From Flavobacteriaceae bacterium (GTDB lineage: Bacteria > Bacteroidota > Bacteroidia > Flavobacteriales > Flavobacteriaceae), in the NCBI GenBank assembly GCA_022565635.1, contig JAIUMH010000007.1:1-44490 (forward strand): DNA of 44,490 nucleotides. Direction: 5' to 3'. The notes beneath the pieces are model-generated. The model was not told where the DNA came from. It did not search any database and saw only the letters and a list, made by a program, of their open reading frames with translations. The position numbers and the translations under genes are program-made. Every line of letters begins with the position of its first letter. Positions within the stretch are counted from its first letter, which is position 1. Shown here in pieces: positions 24,646 to 32,124 of this stretch.

Positions 24646-25005
24646 ATGAAAGTTTTAATTCAACTTGTTGTTACTGCTATTTTTGTAGTAACCTTAGCAA
24701 CTGTTCTTCCAGGTGTTTCTGTAGACAGTTTTATGACCTCATTAGTTGTGGCAGCTTTACTAGCATTATTAAACATTTTTGTAAAACCTATTTTGGTTAT
24801 ATTTACCCTACCAGTAACTGTGCTTACTTTTGGTATTTTTCTTTTAGTGATTAATGCTGCTATTATTTTAATGTGTGATGCGTTAGTTGATGGTTTTAGA
24901 GTAAATGGGTTTTGGTGGGCACTATTATTTAGCGTATTGCTTTCTTTGATTCAGTCTTTAGTAAGATCAGGAGCAGATAAAGTTGACCGACAGCCACCAA
25001 GATAA
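24646..25005 (+). CDS. Phage-holin-superfamily-IV-like membrane protein
   Basis: 119 residues, almost entirely hydrophobic with about four membrane helices (near 4-22, 30-48, 51-75 and 88-105). The sequence features VTLATVLPGVSVDSF, LLALLNIFVKPILVIFTLPVTVLTFGIFLLVINA and DGFRVNGFWWAL match the 'phage holin family protein' (DUF360-like) group found in most bacterial chromosomes. Despite the name, such chromosomal copies are not linked to lysis and their function is unknown. No phage gene is nearby. The gene sits between a strong terminator with embedded promoter and the tRNA-Cys terminator. Confidence 0.88.
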   Translation: MKVLIQLVVTAIFVVTLATVLPGVSVDSFMTSLVVAALLALLNIFVKPILVIFTLPVTVLTFGIFLLVINAAIILMCDALVDGFRVNGFWWALLFSVLLSLIQSLVRSGADKVDRQPPR

Positions 25006-25041
25006 TTTTTGATTTAGAACAAATTTCGAACAAAAATAAAA

Positions 25042-25066
25042 AAACCCCTTTGATTATCAGGGGTTT
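25042..25066. terminator. Terminator downstream of tRNA-Cys and the holin-like gene
   Basis: AAACCCCT (25042-25049) and AGGGGTTT (25059-25066) form an 8-bp GC-containing stem with a 9-base loop. On the minus strand it is followed by TTTTTT, fitting termination of tRNA-Cys; on the plus strand it can end the membrane-protein transcript. Confidence 0.65.
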
Positions 25067-25079
25067 GTCTGTTTATTTG

Positions 25080-25150
25080 AGGTCTCGAGCGGATTCGAAC
25101 CGCTGTACATGGTTTTGCAGACCACTGCCTAGCCACTCGGCCACGAGACC
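25080..25150 (-). tRNA. tRNA-Cys (anticodon GCA)
   Basis: Read on the minus strand the sequence folds into a cloverleaf: acceptor GGTCTCG/CGAGACC, D arm GCC...GGC, an anticodon stem GTGGT/ACCAT around the loop CTGCAAA (anticodon GCA) and T arm AGCGG-TTCGAAT-CCGCT. The base after the acceptor stem is T, matching U73, the identity base of cysteine tRNAs. CCA is not encoded. Confidence 0.95.
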
Positions 25151-25165
25151 ATTTTTTAATGATTG

Positions 25166-25194
25166 CAAAGGTAAAAATAAAATCAGAATTTCAA
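25166..25194 (-). promoter_or_regulatory. Promoter of tRNA-Cys
   Basis: Minus strand TTG (25194-25192), 18 bases, then exact -7 TACCTTTG (25173-25166), 15 bases upstream of the tRNA 5' end. Confidence 0.6.
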
Positions 25195-25297
25195 GTAATT
25201 TTGCTAATTATCTTTTTACTGATTTTAAGCCTGCTTTGTTCCCTTATTAACCTGTTGAAATTCAGGTGTAAAAAAGAACACTATGCCTGAATAAGCG

Positions 25298-25663
25298 TTA
25301 TAAAGAAGCATATTTTCTATCCATGATAATTTTTACTGAAGCCACATCGCCACCAATAGGAGGGTTGATTTTTGCTACACTCACCTCAGCGTGGTTAACC
25401 AGAGGTAATTCCTTGCCAATACGGTTCAAAATTCGATTAGCCACCTGCTCTAACAACTTTGAGCGCGTAGTCATTTCTTCTTTTACAATAGCATTCAAAT
25501 GCACATAATCTACCGTGTCTTTTAATTGGTCTGTTTCTGCCGACTTACTTAAATCGGCTTGAACTTTTAAATCCACCCGATATTCGCTACCAATTTTTTC
25601 CTCCTCTACTAAACAGCCATGATTGGTAAAGCACCTAATATTTTCTAATTCTATGTAATGCAT
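25298..25663 (-). CDS. folB: Dihydroneopterin aldolase
   Basis: 121 residues, the usual length. It cleaves 7,8-dihydroneopterin to 6-hydroxymethyl-7,8-dihydropterin and glycolaldehyde in folate synthesis. Signature stretches are IELENIRCFTNHGCLVEEEKIGSEYRVDL (split here at the loop containing the conserved Gly and Glu), LKDTVDYVHLNAIVKEEM, KLLEQVANRIL and the active-site region VSVAKINPPIGGDVASVKI with its conserved lysine. Cytoplasmic, octameric in relatives. It is the only folate gene here. It has its own promoter. Confidence 0.94.
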   Translation of the reverse strand: MHYIELENIRCFTNHGCLVEEEKIGSEYRVDLKVQADLSKSAETDQLKDTVDYVHLNAIVKEEMTTRSKLLEQVANRILNRIGKELPLVNHAEVSVAKINPPIGGDVASVKIIMDRKYASL

Positions 25664-25674
25664 ATTTTTTTGTA

Positions 25675-25706
25675 CAAATCTAAAAAATAAAAGTAATCCT
25701 ATTCAA
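25675..25706 (-). promoter_or_regulatory. Promoter of folB
   Basis: Minus strand TTG (25706-25704), 21 bases, exact -7 TAGATTTG (25682-25675), 11 bases before the ATG. Confidence 0.55.
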
Positions 25707-25755
25707 TGTTTGCCTTGTTCTTTTTCTTGATTTTGAATGCAGGCTTTACTTAACT

Positions 25756-25774
25756 ATGTAAACGCTATTTACAT
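25756..25774. promoter_or_regulatory. ATGTAAA/TTTACAT dyad between folB and the DUF4199 gene
   Basis: ATGTAAA-CGCTA-TTTACAT is a 7-bp inverted repeat with a 5-base centre, about 50 bases upstream of the folB -33 element and 59 bases past the end of the DUF4199 gene. It could be a regulator site or a weak hairpin. Confidence 0.3.
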
Positions 25775-25832
25775 TTTGAACATTAAGTAATTTTTATCTT
25801 ATTTTAATTGTAGTGTATGAAATATAATGGAG

Positions 25833-26273
25833 CTATTCTTTAATTGGATTTTTATACAATTGCATAAAGGCTAAAGTTAATACAACGCTTGTTGCAAAAC
25901 CCATTAGAAGAACTACAAAACCAAATGTAGCCACTCCAATATCGTAATGATTTGCAAAATCAACTACTAATTCATTTATAAAATTTGGGTTGATTTCTGT
26001 GGCGTAAATAGCCATAAAAATGGTGAATAATATACTCGCTAAAAATCCAGTAACAAGACCAGCGGTAAATCCGTCTGTATAATTGTAATCCTTTCCTAAT
26101 TCAATCCTTCTATACCTAATTGCTTCATAGGTGGCAAAACCTGTGATTACACCATTAAACAAACTAAAAAAGGGATTGGTATGTAAATCTAGTAAAGATA
26201 AGACCAAAAAATAGGCAATTAACGAGGTTGTTAATGCTATAGCAAATCGAATAGGTAAGGTAAACATTTTCAT
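25833..26273 (-). CDS. DUF4199-family membrane protein
   Basis: 146 residues with four predicted membrane helices (about 8-28, 33-50, 70-92 and 112-135). The segment YEAIRYRRIELGKDYNYTDGFTAGLVTGFLASILFTIFMAIYATEINP contains the DUF4199 hallmark of a short polar loop followed by a Gly-rich helix and 'Y..xNP' (quoted here as YNYTDGFTAG and YATEINP). The family is confined mostly to Bacteroidota and has no known function. There is an ATG at codons 1 and 3; the first is used here. It is monocistronic with its own -7 element. Confidence 0.8.
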   Translation of the reverse strand: MKMFTLPIRFAIALTTSLIAYFLVLSLLDLHTNPFFSLFNGVITGFATYEAIRYRRIELGKDYNYTDGFTAGLVTGFLASILFTIFMAIYATEINPNFINELVVDFANHYDIGVATFGFVVLLMGFATSVVLTLAFMQLYKNPIKE

Positions 26274-26287
26274 TTTGTGTTTTTATC

Positions 26288-26295
26288 CAAATTTA
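26288..26295 (-). promoter_or_regulatory. -7 element for the DUF4199 gene
   Basis: Minus strand TAAATTTG, exact TAnnTTTG match, 14 bases before the ATG. Confidence 0.45.
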
Positions 26296-26378
26296 ATAAA
26301 ATTGATATCATGATTGATTAATATAATGTTAAGATATAACCATTTTGTCATTTTTGCTATGAAAAATTGAATAAAAAA

Positions 26379-26405
26379 AACCGCAACAAAGTGCTTGCTG
26401 CGGTT
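26379..26405 (-). terminator. Terminator of the acyl-CoA dehydrogenase gene
   Basis: On the minus strand AACCGCA and TGCGGTT pair (7 bp, 13-base loop) and are followed by an uninterrupted T-run (26380-26374 region). It lies 21 bases after the stop codon. Confidence 0.7.
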
Positions 26406-26426
26406 CTTTTTAAAAATAAGTTTGCT

Positions 26427-27569
26427 TTAATCTTTCAAAACACTTCTTGAAATAACAATTTTTTGAATTTCAGAAGTACCTTCATAAATTTGAGTAATTT
26501 TTGCATCACGCATCAATCGTTCAACATGGTATTCTTTTACATAACCGTTTCCACCGTGTACTTGAACTGCTTCAGTAGTGACATTCATAGCGGTTCTAGA
26601 GGCATGTAATTTAGCCATGGCGCTTTCTAAATCGTAATTCATGCCGTTATCTTTCATCCATGCAGCTTTCATAATTAAATGCCTAGCGGCTTCAATTTCG
26701 GTATGCATATCTGCTAATTTGAAAGCAATAGCTTGATGATTCATTATTTCAGTACCAAAAGTTTTCCTGGTCTTAGCGTATTCCTTTGCTAATTCGTATG
26801 CACCAGAAGCAATTCCTAACGCCTGTGCGGCAATTCCTATTCTTCCGCCAGAAAGTGTTTTCATGGCAAATTTAAAACCAAAACCATCTTCTCCAATTCT
26901 GTTTTCTTTTGGAACTTTTACGTCATTGAAGTTCAATGTATGTGTATCTGAACCGCGAATACCCATTTTGTCTTCTTTTGGACCTACTTCAAAACCATCC
27001 CAAGATTTTTCAACTATAAATGCGTTAATTCCGCGGTGTTTCTTTTCTTTGTCTGTATGTGCAACAACCAGATAGTAATCAGCAGAATTACCGTTGGTAA
27101 TCCAGTTTTTTGTTCCATTAAGTAAGTAGTGGTCACCTTTATCTATAGCGGTTGTTCTTTGTGAAGTAGCATCACTACCAGCTTCAGGCTCACTTAGACA
27201 AAAAGCACCAATAGACTCGCCAGTGGTTAATTTAGTAAGATATTTTTCTTTTTGTTCTTTGGTTCCATACGTGTCTAATCCCCAGCAAACAAGTGAGTTG
27301 TTAACGGAAACAACTACTGAAGCAGACGCATCAACTTTAGATAATTCTTCCATTGCTAACACGTAAGAGATGGTATCCATTCCACCGCCACCGTATTCTG
27401 GAGAAGCCATCATTCCTAAAAAACCTAATTCACCAAGTTTTTTGATTTGCTCTTTAGGAAACTCTTGTTTGGTGTCTCTTTCAATTACGCCAGGAAGTAA
27501 TTCTGTTTTTGCAAAATCTCTTGCCGCTTGGCGTATCATTTCATGCTCTTCAGTAAGTTTAAAATCCAT
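26427..27569 (-). CDS. Acyl-CoA dehydrogenase (short/medium-chain type)
   Basis: 380 residues, the standard length for the soluble flavoprotein dehydrogenases. It oxidises acyl-CoA to trans-2-enoyl-CoA with FAD, passing electrons to ETF. Recognised by MDFKLTEEHEMIRQAARDFA, the FAD-loop GAFCLSEPEAGSDA, NGTKNWITNG, TLSGGRIGIAAQALGIA, RKTFGTEI, EAVQVHGGNGY and the base-containing C-terminal IYEGTSEIQ with catalytic Glu about residue 363. The position of that Glu is the one of short- and medium-chain (butyryl-CoA type) enzymes, not isovaleryl or long-chain ones. Substrate chain length cannot be fixed. It stands alone, divergent from anmK. Confidence 0.93.
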   Translation of the reverse strand: MDFKLTEEHEMIRQAARDFAKTELLPGVIERDTKQEFPKEQIKKLGELGFLGMMASPEYGGGGMDTISYVLAMEELSKVDASASVVVSVNNSLVCWGLDTYGTKEQKEKYLTKLTTGESIGAFCLSEPEAGSDATSQRTTAIDKGDHYLLNGTKNWITNGNSADYYLVVAHTDKEKKHRGINAFIVEKSWDGFEVGPKEDKMGIRGSDTHTLNFNDVKVPKENRIGEDGFGFKFAMKTLSGGRIGIAAQALGIASGAYELAKEYAKTRKTFGTEIMNHQAIAFKLADMHTEIEAARHLIMKAAWMKDNGMNYDLESAMAKLHASRTAMNVTTEAVQVHGGNGYVKEYHVERLMRDAKITQIYEGTSEIQKIVISRSVLKD

Positions 27570-27605
27570 ATCTAAAACGATTTCTTTAATAAGTTTTTAG
27601 TGGCA

Positions 27606-27613
27606 CAAATATA
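27606..27613 (-). promoter_or_regulatory. -7 element for the acyl-CoA dehydrogenase
   Basis: Minus strand TATATTTG, exact TAnnTTTG match, 36 bases before the ATG. Confidence 0.5.
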
Positions 27614-27694
27614 CTTCAAATCGATTAATTATCAGTTTAGTTTGACTATTTTTACGAACTTTTCAACATATGTTGGCTTTATTATCTTATATCT

Positions 27695-28756
27695 ATGAAT
27701 AATTCAAAGGAATTTTATGTAATTGGTTTGATGTCTGGCACTTCTTTAGATGGATTAGACCTTTGTTACACCCGTTTTAGCTATGATAAAAACTGGAACT
27801 ATCAAATTATCAATGCTTCAACTTTAGCGTATCCTTCTTTTTGGTCTGTTGAATTAAACAAGGCGCATTTGCAATCTAGTGCTTATGCAGAGCAACTTAA
27901 TTATCGGTATTCTGTTTATTTAAACCAGCAAATACATGGTTTTATTGAGGAAAACCAAATTAAAAAAATAGACTTAATTGCTTCTCATGGACATACTATT
28001 TGGCATCAACCCAATCAAAATTTCACTAAACAAATTGGTGATGACACTGCCATTGCAAAGCAGTTAAATGTTCCTGTAATTGTTGATTTTAGGAGTCAAG
28101 ACGTTGCAATGGGAGGTCAAGGCGCCCCTCTTGTTCCATTTGGTGATCATTATCTTTTTAAGGAGTTTGATGCTTGTTTAAATTTTGGAGGTTTTGCTAA
28201 TGTTTCTATGGTTCAAAACAAACAGCGCATAGCCTTTGATATTTGTCCGTTTAATAAAGTGCTTAATTTTTATGCAAAGCAACTTGGAAAAAACTATGAT
28301 GATGAAGGAAAAATAGCTTCACGCCATTCTGTGCAATGGCAATTATTAAATCAGCTAAACCAACTTGATTTTTATGCTCAAAAAGGACCAAAATCTTTAG
28401 GAGTTGAATTTTTAGATAAAAAAGTTTTTCCGCTATTGGAAAACTATCAAATTTCACCCGAAATAAAAATTGCTACTTTTTCATTGCATATTGCTCAGCA
28501 GGTGGCAAAATCAATAAAGGAATTTGATAAAGTATTAGTTACTGGGGGAGGAGCTTATAACACATATATACTTTCAGAAATTAAAAAGCTTGTTAACTCT
28601 CACTTAATTGTCCCAAATAAAGAGCTAGTTGAATATAAAGAAGCTATGATTTTTGGTTTTTTGGGCTTACTAAAATATATCAACAAAAATAACGTTTTTA
28701 GTAGTGTGACCGGAGCACATAAAAATCATTCTACCGGAATAATAATAAAAAGTTAG
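27695..28756 (+). CDS. anmK: Anhydro-N-acetylmuramic acid kinase
   Basis: 353 residues. Phosphorylates and opens 1,6-anhydro-MurNAc to MurNAc-6-phosphate in peptidoglycan recycling; cytoplasmic. ATP-site and sugar-site motifs are GLMSGTSLDGLD (about 10-21), ASHGHTIWHQP, VIVDFRSQDVAMGGQGAPLVPFGD (core DFRSQD...GGQGAPL), NFGGFANVS, FDICPFNKVLN and VTGGGAYN. The proteobacterial DTGPGN motif is replaced by DICPFN, as is usual in Bacteroidota members; GKIA and SLGVEFL are also typical. Slightly shorter than E. coli AnmK (369). MurQ is not encoded in the window. A 59-codon ORF follows after 50 bases. Confidence 0.94.
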   Translation: MNNSKEFYVIGLMSGTSLDGLDLCYTRFSYDKNWNYQIINASTLAYPSFWSVELNKAHLQSSAYAEQLNYRYSVYLNQQIHGFIEENQIKKIDLIASHGHTIWHQPNQNFTKQIGDDTAIAKQLNVPVIVDFRSQDVAMGGQGAPLVPFGDHYLFKEFDACLNFGGFANVSMVQNKQRIAFDICPFNKVLNFYAKQLGKNYDDEGKIASRHSVQWQLLNQLNQLDFYAQKGPKSLGVEFLDKKVFPLLENYQISPEIKIATFSLHIAQQVAKSIKEFDKVLVTGGGAYNTYILSEIKKLVNSHLIVPNKELVEYKEAMIFGFLGLLKYINKNNVFSSVTGAHKNHSTGIIIKS

Positions 28757-28806
28757 TTAAACCCTTTTTAACTATCATTGTCTAAATTATAATAATTAAA
28801 ACCTAT

Positions 28807-28986
28807 ATGCAAAACCAAGAATTAAAAGTGTATTTGAGTTCGCTCATACAGACTATAGACAACAATGAAAAGCTGGAGTTAATTAAAGCTTATGTAGAAG
28901 AATTGGCTCAGCTTAAAGAAAACGACTCTTGTTTACAACCTGAAGAACTTCAATCTCAAATTAATTATTCATTTAAAATTCAATAG
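28807..28986 (+). CDS. Small acidic protein of unknown function (59 residues)
   Basis: A 59-codon ORF begins at an ATG (28807) after the A-rich leader ATAATTAAAACCTAT and ends at TAG (28984-28986). The predicted peptide starts MQNQELKVYLSSLIQTIDN and is charged and amphipathic (NEKLELIKAYVEELAQLKEN), so probably one long helix; one cysteine, no signal peptide or membrane segment. Codon composition and the helix-like heptad pattern look real rather than random. It may be co-transcribed with anmK, 50 bases upstream. I do not recognise a family. Confidence 0.5.
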   Translation: MQNQELKVYLSSLIQTIDNNEKLELIKAYVEELAQLKENDSCLQPEELQSQINYSFKIQ

Positions 28987-29231
28987 GAATTTTTAAATTT
29001 GATAGTGTATTTTAGATGTATTATTTTATGCACGACAAATTTTCATCAAATTTTAATTTTAACTATCTAAACTTAATTTTGCTTTAATCAATTTATTTTC
29101 ATATTTACTATTGTAAACTTTGTTTATTAAGTTAATTAAATCATTCTTTTTAGACTTTAGCTTAGATTGATTAATTTTTGTAATACCTTGTTTTTCTATT
29201 GTGATTTTCTTAATAAACGTTTTTCATTAGC

Positions 29232-29239
29232 TATATTTG
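29232..29239 (+). promoter_or_regulatory. -7 element for the dehydrogenase-nhaD pair
   Basis: TATATTTG, exact TAnnTTTG match, 32 bases before the ATG at 29272. Confidence 0.5.
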
Positions 29240-29271
29240 TTGACAATTTTTTAATTGAAAATTTATAGTCT

Positions 29272-30498
29272 ATGAAAGATTTATTAAAGAAATTTGAAAA
29301 TAAAGAACCTGAGATTGTTTTTCACTGGAATGATGCAGAAACAGAAGCTGAAGGCTGGGTAGTAATCAATTCATTAAGAGGGGGTGCTGCTGGCGGTGGA
29401 ACCAGAATGCGAAAAGGTTTGGATAAGAATGAAGTACTTTCTTTGGCCAAAACCATGGAAGTGAAATTTACCGTTTCTGGGCCTGCAATTGGTGGTGCAA
29501 AATCAGGGATTAACTTTGATCCAAAAGACCCTCGCAAAAAAGCAGTTTTAGAACGTTGGTATAAAGCGGTTTCTCCCTTATTAAAAAGTTACTATGGAAC
29601 TGGAGGCGATTTAAACGTTGACGAAATTCATGAAGTTATTCCTATGACTGAAGATTGTGGTGTTTGGCATCCGCAAGAAGGTGTTTTTTCAGGACATTTT
29701 CAACCCACAGACGCTGATAAAATCAATCGTATTGGTCAGTTGAGAAACGGGGTAATTAAAGTTTTAGAAAACTCAGATTATACTCCAGATCGGTTAAGAA
29801 AATACACTGTTGCAGACATGATTACTGGTTTTGGTGTAGCTGAATCTATCAAGCATTTCTATGATATCTACAAATCGGGCGTTCAAGGCAAAAAAGCCAT
29901 TGTTCAAGGATGGGGAAATGTAGGCTCTGCAGCGGCATTTTACCTAGCTCAAATGGGTGTTAAAATTATTGGGATAATTGATATTACAGGAGGTTTAATT
30001 AAAAACGAAGGATTTTCATTCGAAGAAATTAGAGAACTTTATTTAAATAAAAACGGAAATAATCTCCATGCTGAAAATCTCATACCTTTTAATGAAGCAA
30101 ATGAAAAAATATGGCAGTTAGGAGCTGAGGTTTTTGCTCCTTGTGCAGCCTCACGACTAATTACTCAGCAACAAGTTGATCAAATGATTGATAATGGTCT
30201 TGAAGTTATTGCTTCTGGAGCTAACGTTCCTTTTGCAGACAAAGAAATCTTCTTTGGTCCAATTATGGAGTATGCAGATGAACGTGTCAGTGTAATTCCA
30301 GACTTTATTGCAAATTGTGGTATGGCGCGTGTTTTTGCTTATTTCATGGAAAGAAAAGTGCAAATGACCGATGAGGCTATTTTTAACGATACCTCTATTA
30401 CCATCAAGAATGCTATACAGAATACATTTGATAGTAATAATTCTGACAAAAATATAAGTGCTACCGCGTTTGAAATATCATTGAAACAGCTTTTATAA
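29272..30498 (+). CDS. Glu/Leu/Phe/Val dehydrogenase
   Basis: 408 residues of the ELFV amino-acid dehydrogenase family: NAD(P)-dependent oxidative deamination, for example glutamate to 2-oxoglutarate and ammonia, in the cytosol. The N-terminal domain has RGGAAGGGTRMRKGL, KFTVSGPAIGGAKSGI with the conserved Lys77, and GTGGDLNVDE; the Rossmann domain has IVQGWGNVGSAAAFYLAQMG. Length is between the hexameric glutamate dehydrogenases (about 410-450) and leucine dehydrogenases (about 365), so substrate preference is left open; glutamate is the likelier one. nhaD begins 8 bases downstream, so the pair is an operon, a linkage I know from other Flavobacteriia but cannot explain functionally. Confidence 0.9.
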   Translation: MKDLLKKFENKEPEIVFHWNDAETEAEGWVVINSLRGGAAGGGTRMRKGLDKNEVLSLAKTMEVKFTVSGPAIGGAKSGINFDPKDPRKKAVLERWYKAVSPLLKSYYGTGGDLNVDEIHEVIPMTEDCGVWHPQEGVFSGHFQPTDADKINRIGQLRNGVIKVLENSDYTPDRLRKYTVADMITGFGVAESIKHFYDIYKSGVQGKKAIVQGWGNVGSAAAFYLAQMGVKIIGIIDITGGLIKNEGFSFEEIRELYLNKNGNNLHAENLIPFNEANEKIWQLGAEVFAPCAASRLITQQQVDQMIDNGLEVIASGANVPFADKEIFFGPIMEYADERVSVIPDFIANCGMARVFAYFMERKVQMTDEAIFNDTSITIKNAIQNTFDSNNSDKNISATAFEISLKQLL

Positions 30499-30506
30499 AT
30501 TAAAAT

Positions 30507-31886
30507 ATGATACCTCTACTCATTGTTGTGTTTGTACTTGGCTATTTGGCCATTACCCTAGAACATCCTTTAAAACTTGATAAAGCAGTTCCTGCGTTGC
30601 TAATGGGAACCTTAATGTGGGCTATTTTAGCACTTGGGTTTAACCAAGGTTGGTTGAGTATTGTTGACCATTATGGAGATTTGTTCAATATTAACTCAGG
30701 TGATGAAGAAGAACAGCTTTACGGTTTTAAACGCAATCTCATCTACCATTTTAGTGCTGCTGGTGAAATTTTATTTTTCTTGATTGGAGCTATGACTATT
30801 GTAGAAATTATTGATCTACATCGTGGTTTTTCCATTATTAAGGATGCCATAACCATGAAAAATAAAAAACGACTACTCTGGGCTTTAGGAATCTTAGCTT
30901 TTATTTTGTCTGCCATTATTGATAACTTAACCGCAACAATTATCCTTATTACCTTGCTTAGAAAAATCATGGTAAAGAGAAATTACCGACTGTGGTTTGC
31001 GGGAATGATAATCATTGCTGCTAATGCCGGAGGTGCTTGGTCGCCCATTGGAGACGTAACCACAACCATGCTTTGGATTGGCGGAAAAGTAACCGCCGTT
31101 GGTTTGTCAGAGTATTTAATTCTGCCTTCTCTGGTTTGTTTTGTTGTTCCGTTTATTATTGCCGGTAGAATGAAAGCCTTTAGAGGTAAAGCTATACGTA
31201 AAGAATTGATTGCAGATACGGAAGCTCAAAAACTTTTAAGTAGTAAAACCATGCTTTGGACAGGTTTAGGAGCCATCGCTTTTGTGCCAATTTTTAAAGG
31301 TATTACAGGCCTGCCACCTTATTTAGGGATGATGTTTAGTTTAGGCGTGGTTTGGTTAGTTTCAGAATACATCAAACCCGAACGCAACTTACCAAGAGCA
31401 GAAAAGCATCGATATTCTACCCATAAAGCGCTCTCTAGAATTGAGTTTTCTAGCATTCTTTTCTTTCTAGGTATTTTACTAGCTGTTGGTGCTTTAGAAA
31501 GTTTAGTATATGGATCAATTAATGGTGAACAAGTGGGAACTTTAAGGTATGCTGCCGAATCGCTTTCCAATGCCATTCCTAATATGGATGTGGTAGTTAT
31601 TTTGTTAGGGGCCTTGTCTTCTTTGATTGATAACGTGCCTATGGTAGCTGCAACCATGGGGATGTACACTTATCCAATAGACCACCCAATTTGGCATTTT
31701 ATTGCCTACTCGGCAGGAACAGGTGGTAGCTTGCTTATTATTGGCTCGGCTGCTGGTGTTGCGGCCATGGGAATGGAAAAAATTGATTTTATCTGGTACT
31801 TTAAGAAAATTGCTTGGTTAGCTTTAGTAGGATTCCTAGCTGGCGCAGGGGTGTTTATTTTAATTGAAAAGTTTTTCTATTCGTAA
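30507..31886 (+). CDS. nhaD: Na+/H+ antiporter, NhaD type
   Basis: 459 residues with about 11-12 membrane helices. It exchanges cytoplasmic Na+ or Li+ for H+ at the inner membrane. Family-specific stretches are FSAAGEILFFLIGAMTIVEII, the conserved SAIIDNLTATII (charged residue in helix), NAGGAWSPIGDVTTTMLWI, and near the end SLIDNVPMVAA and YSAGTGGSLLIIGSAAG (two internal inverted-repeat halves of the ion transporter superfamily). The N-terminal hydrophobic stretch starts immediately at the ATG. Its presence fits a saline habitat. Co-transcribed with the dehydrogenase; a strong terminator follows. Confidence 0.93.
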   Translation: MIPLLIVVFVLGYLAITLEHPLKLDKAVPALLMGTLMWAILALGFNQGWLSIVDHYGDLFNINSGDEEEQLYGFKRNLIYHFSAAGEILFFLIGAMTIVEIIDLHRGFSIIKDAITMKNKKRLLWALGILAFILSAIIDNLTATIILITLLRKIMVKRNYRLWFAGMIIIAANAGGAWSPIGDVTTTMLWIGGKVTAVGLSEYLILPSLVCFVVPFIIAGRMKAFRGKAIRKELIADTEAQKLLSSKTMLWTGLGAIAFVPIFKGITGLPPYLGMMFSLGVVWLVSEYIKPERNLPRAEKHRYSTHKALSRIEFSSILFFLGILLAVGALESLVYGSINGEQVGTLRYAAESLSNAIPNMDVVVILLGALSSLIDNVPMVAATMGMYTYPIDHPIWHFIAYSAGTGGSLLIIGSAAGVAAMGMEKIDFIWYFKKIAWLALVGFLAGAGVFILIEKFFYS

Positions 31887-31931
31887 TAGCTTAAAATTAG
31901 CTTCATGAAGTTGAAGCTTGATGATGATTTT

Positions 31932-31963
31932 AAAAGCCTTTATCTTTGGATAAGGGCTTTTTT
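31932..31963 (+). terminator. Terminator of the dehydrogenase-nhaD operon
   Basis: AAAAGCCTTTATC (31932-31944) and GATAAGGGCTTTT (31949-31961) form a 13-bp stem (one G-U) with a TTTG loop, ending in a T-run. Very strong by inspection. Confidence 0.8.
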
Positions 31964-32089
31964 ATGGATGATTCAACGTATTGGTTCTAGCTTCATGAAC
32001 TTTAAAGTTAGATTTATTTTATGAAAAGGAGGTGTTTTGTTTTATTCGATGAGAAGAAATAATGTGTTAAACTCAGTTTCTATTTTAAT

Positions 32090-32097
32090 TATATTTG
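32090..32097 (+). promoter_or_regulatory. -7 element for the GNAT-nitrilase gene
   Basis: TATATTTG, exact TAnnTTTG match, 27 bases before the ATG at 32125. Its last three bases are a TTG codon that is in frame with the gene, which is why the TTG was not taken as the start. Confidence 0.55.
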
Positions 32098-32124
32098 TAC
32101 TTTGGTAATTCATCAAATAAATTT

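Noticed and set aside
24646-25005. Prophage remnant suggested by holin-like protein
   Set aside because: No other phage gene, integrase or attachment-like repeat at tRNA-Cys; such holin-like proteins are common chromosomal genes.
25050-25250. 66-codon ORF across tRNA-Cys
   Set aside because: It is the plus-strand reading of the tRNA gene and flanks.
32095-32124. TTG start for the GNAT-nitrilase gene
   Set aside because: The TTG is the last three bases of the TATATTTG promoter element, so it would not be transcribed.
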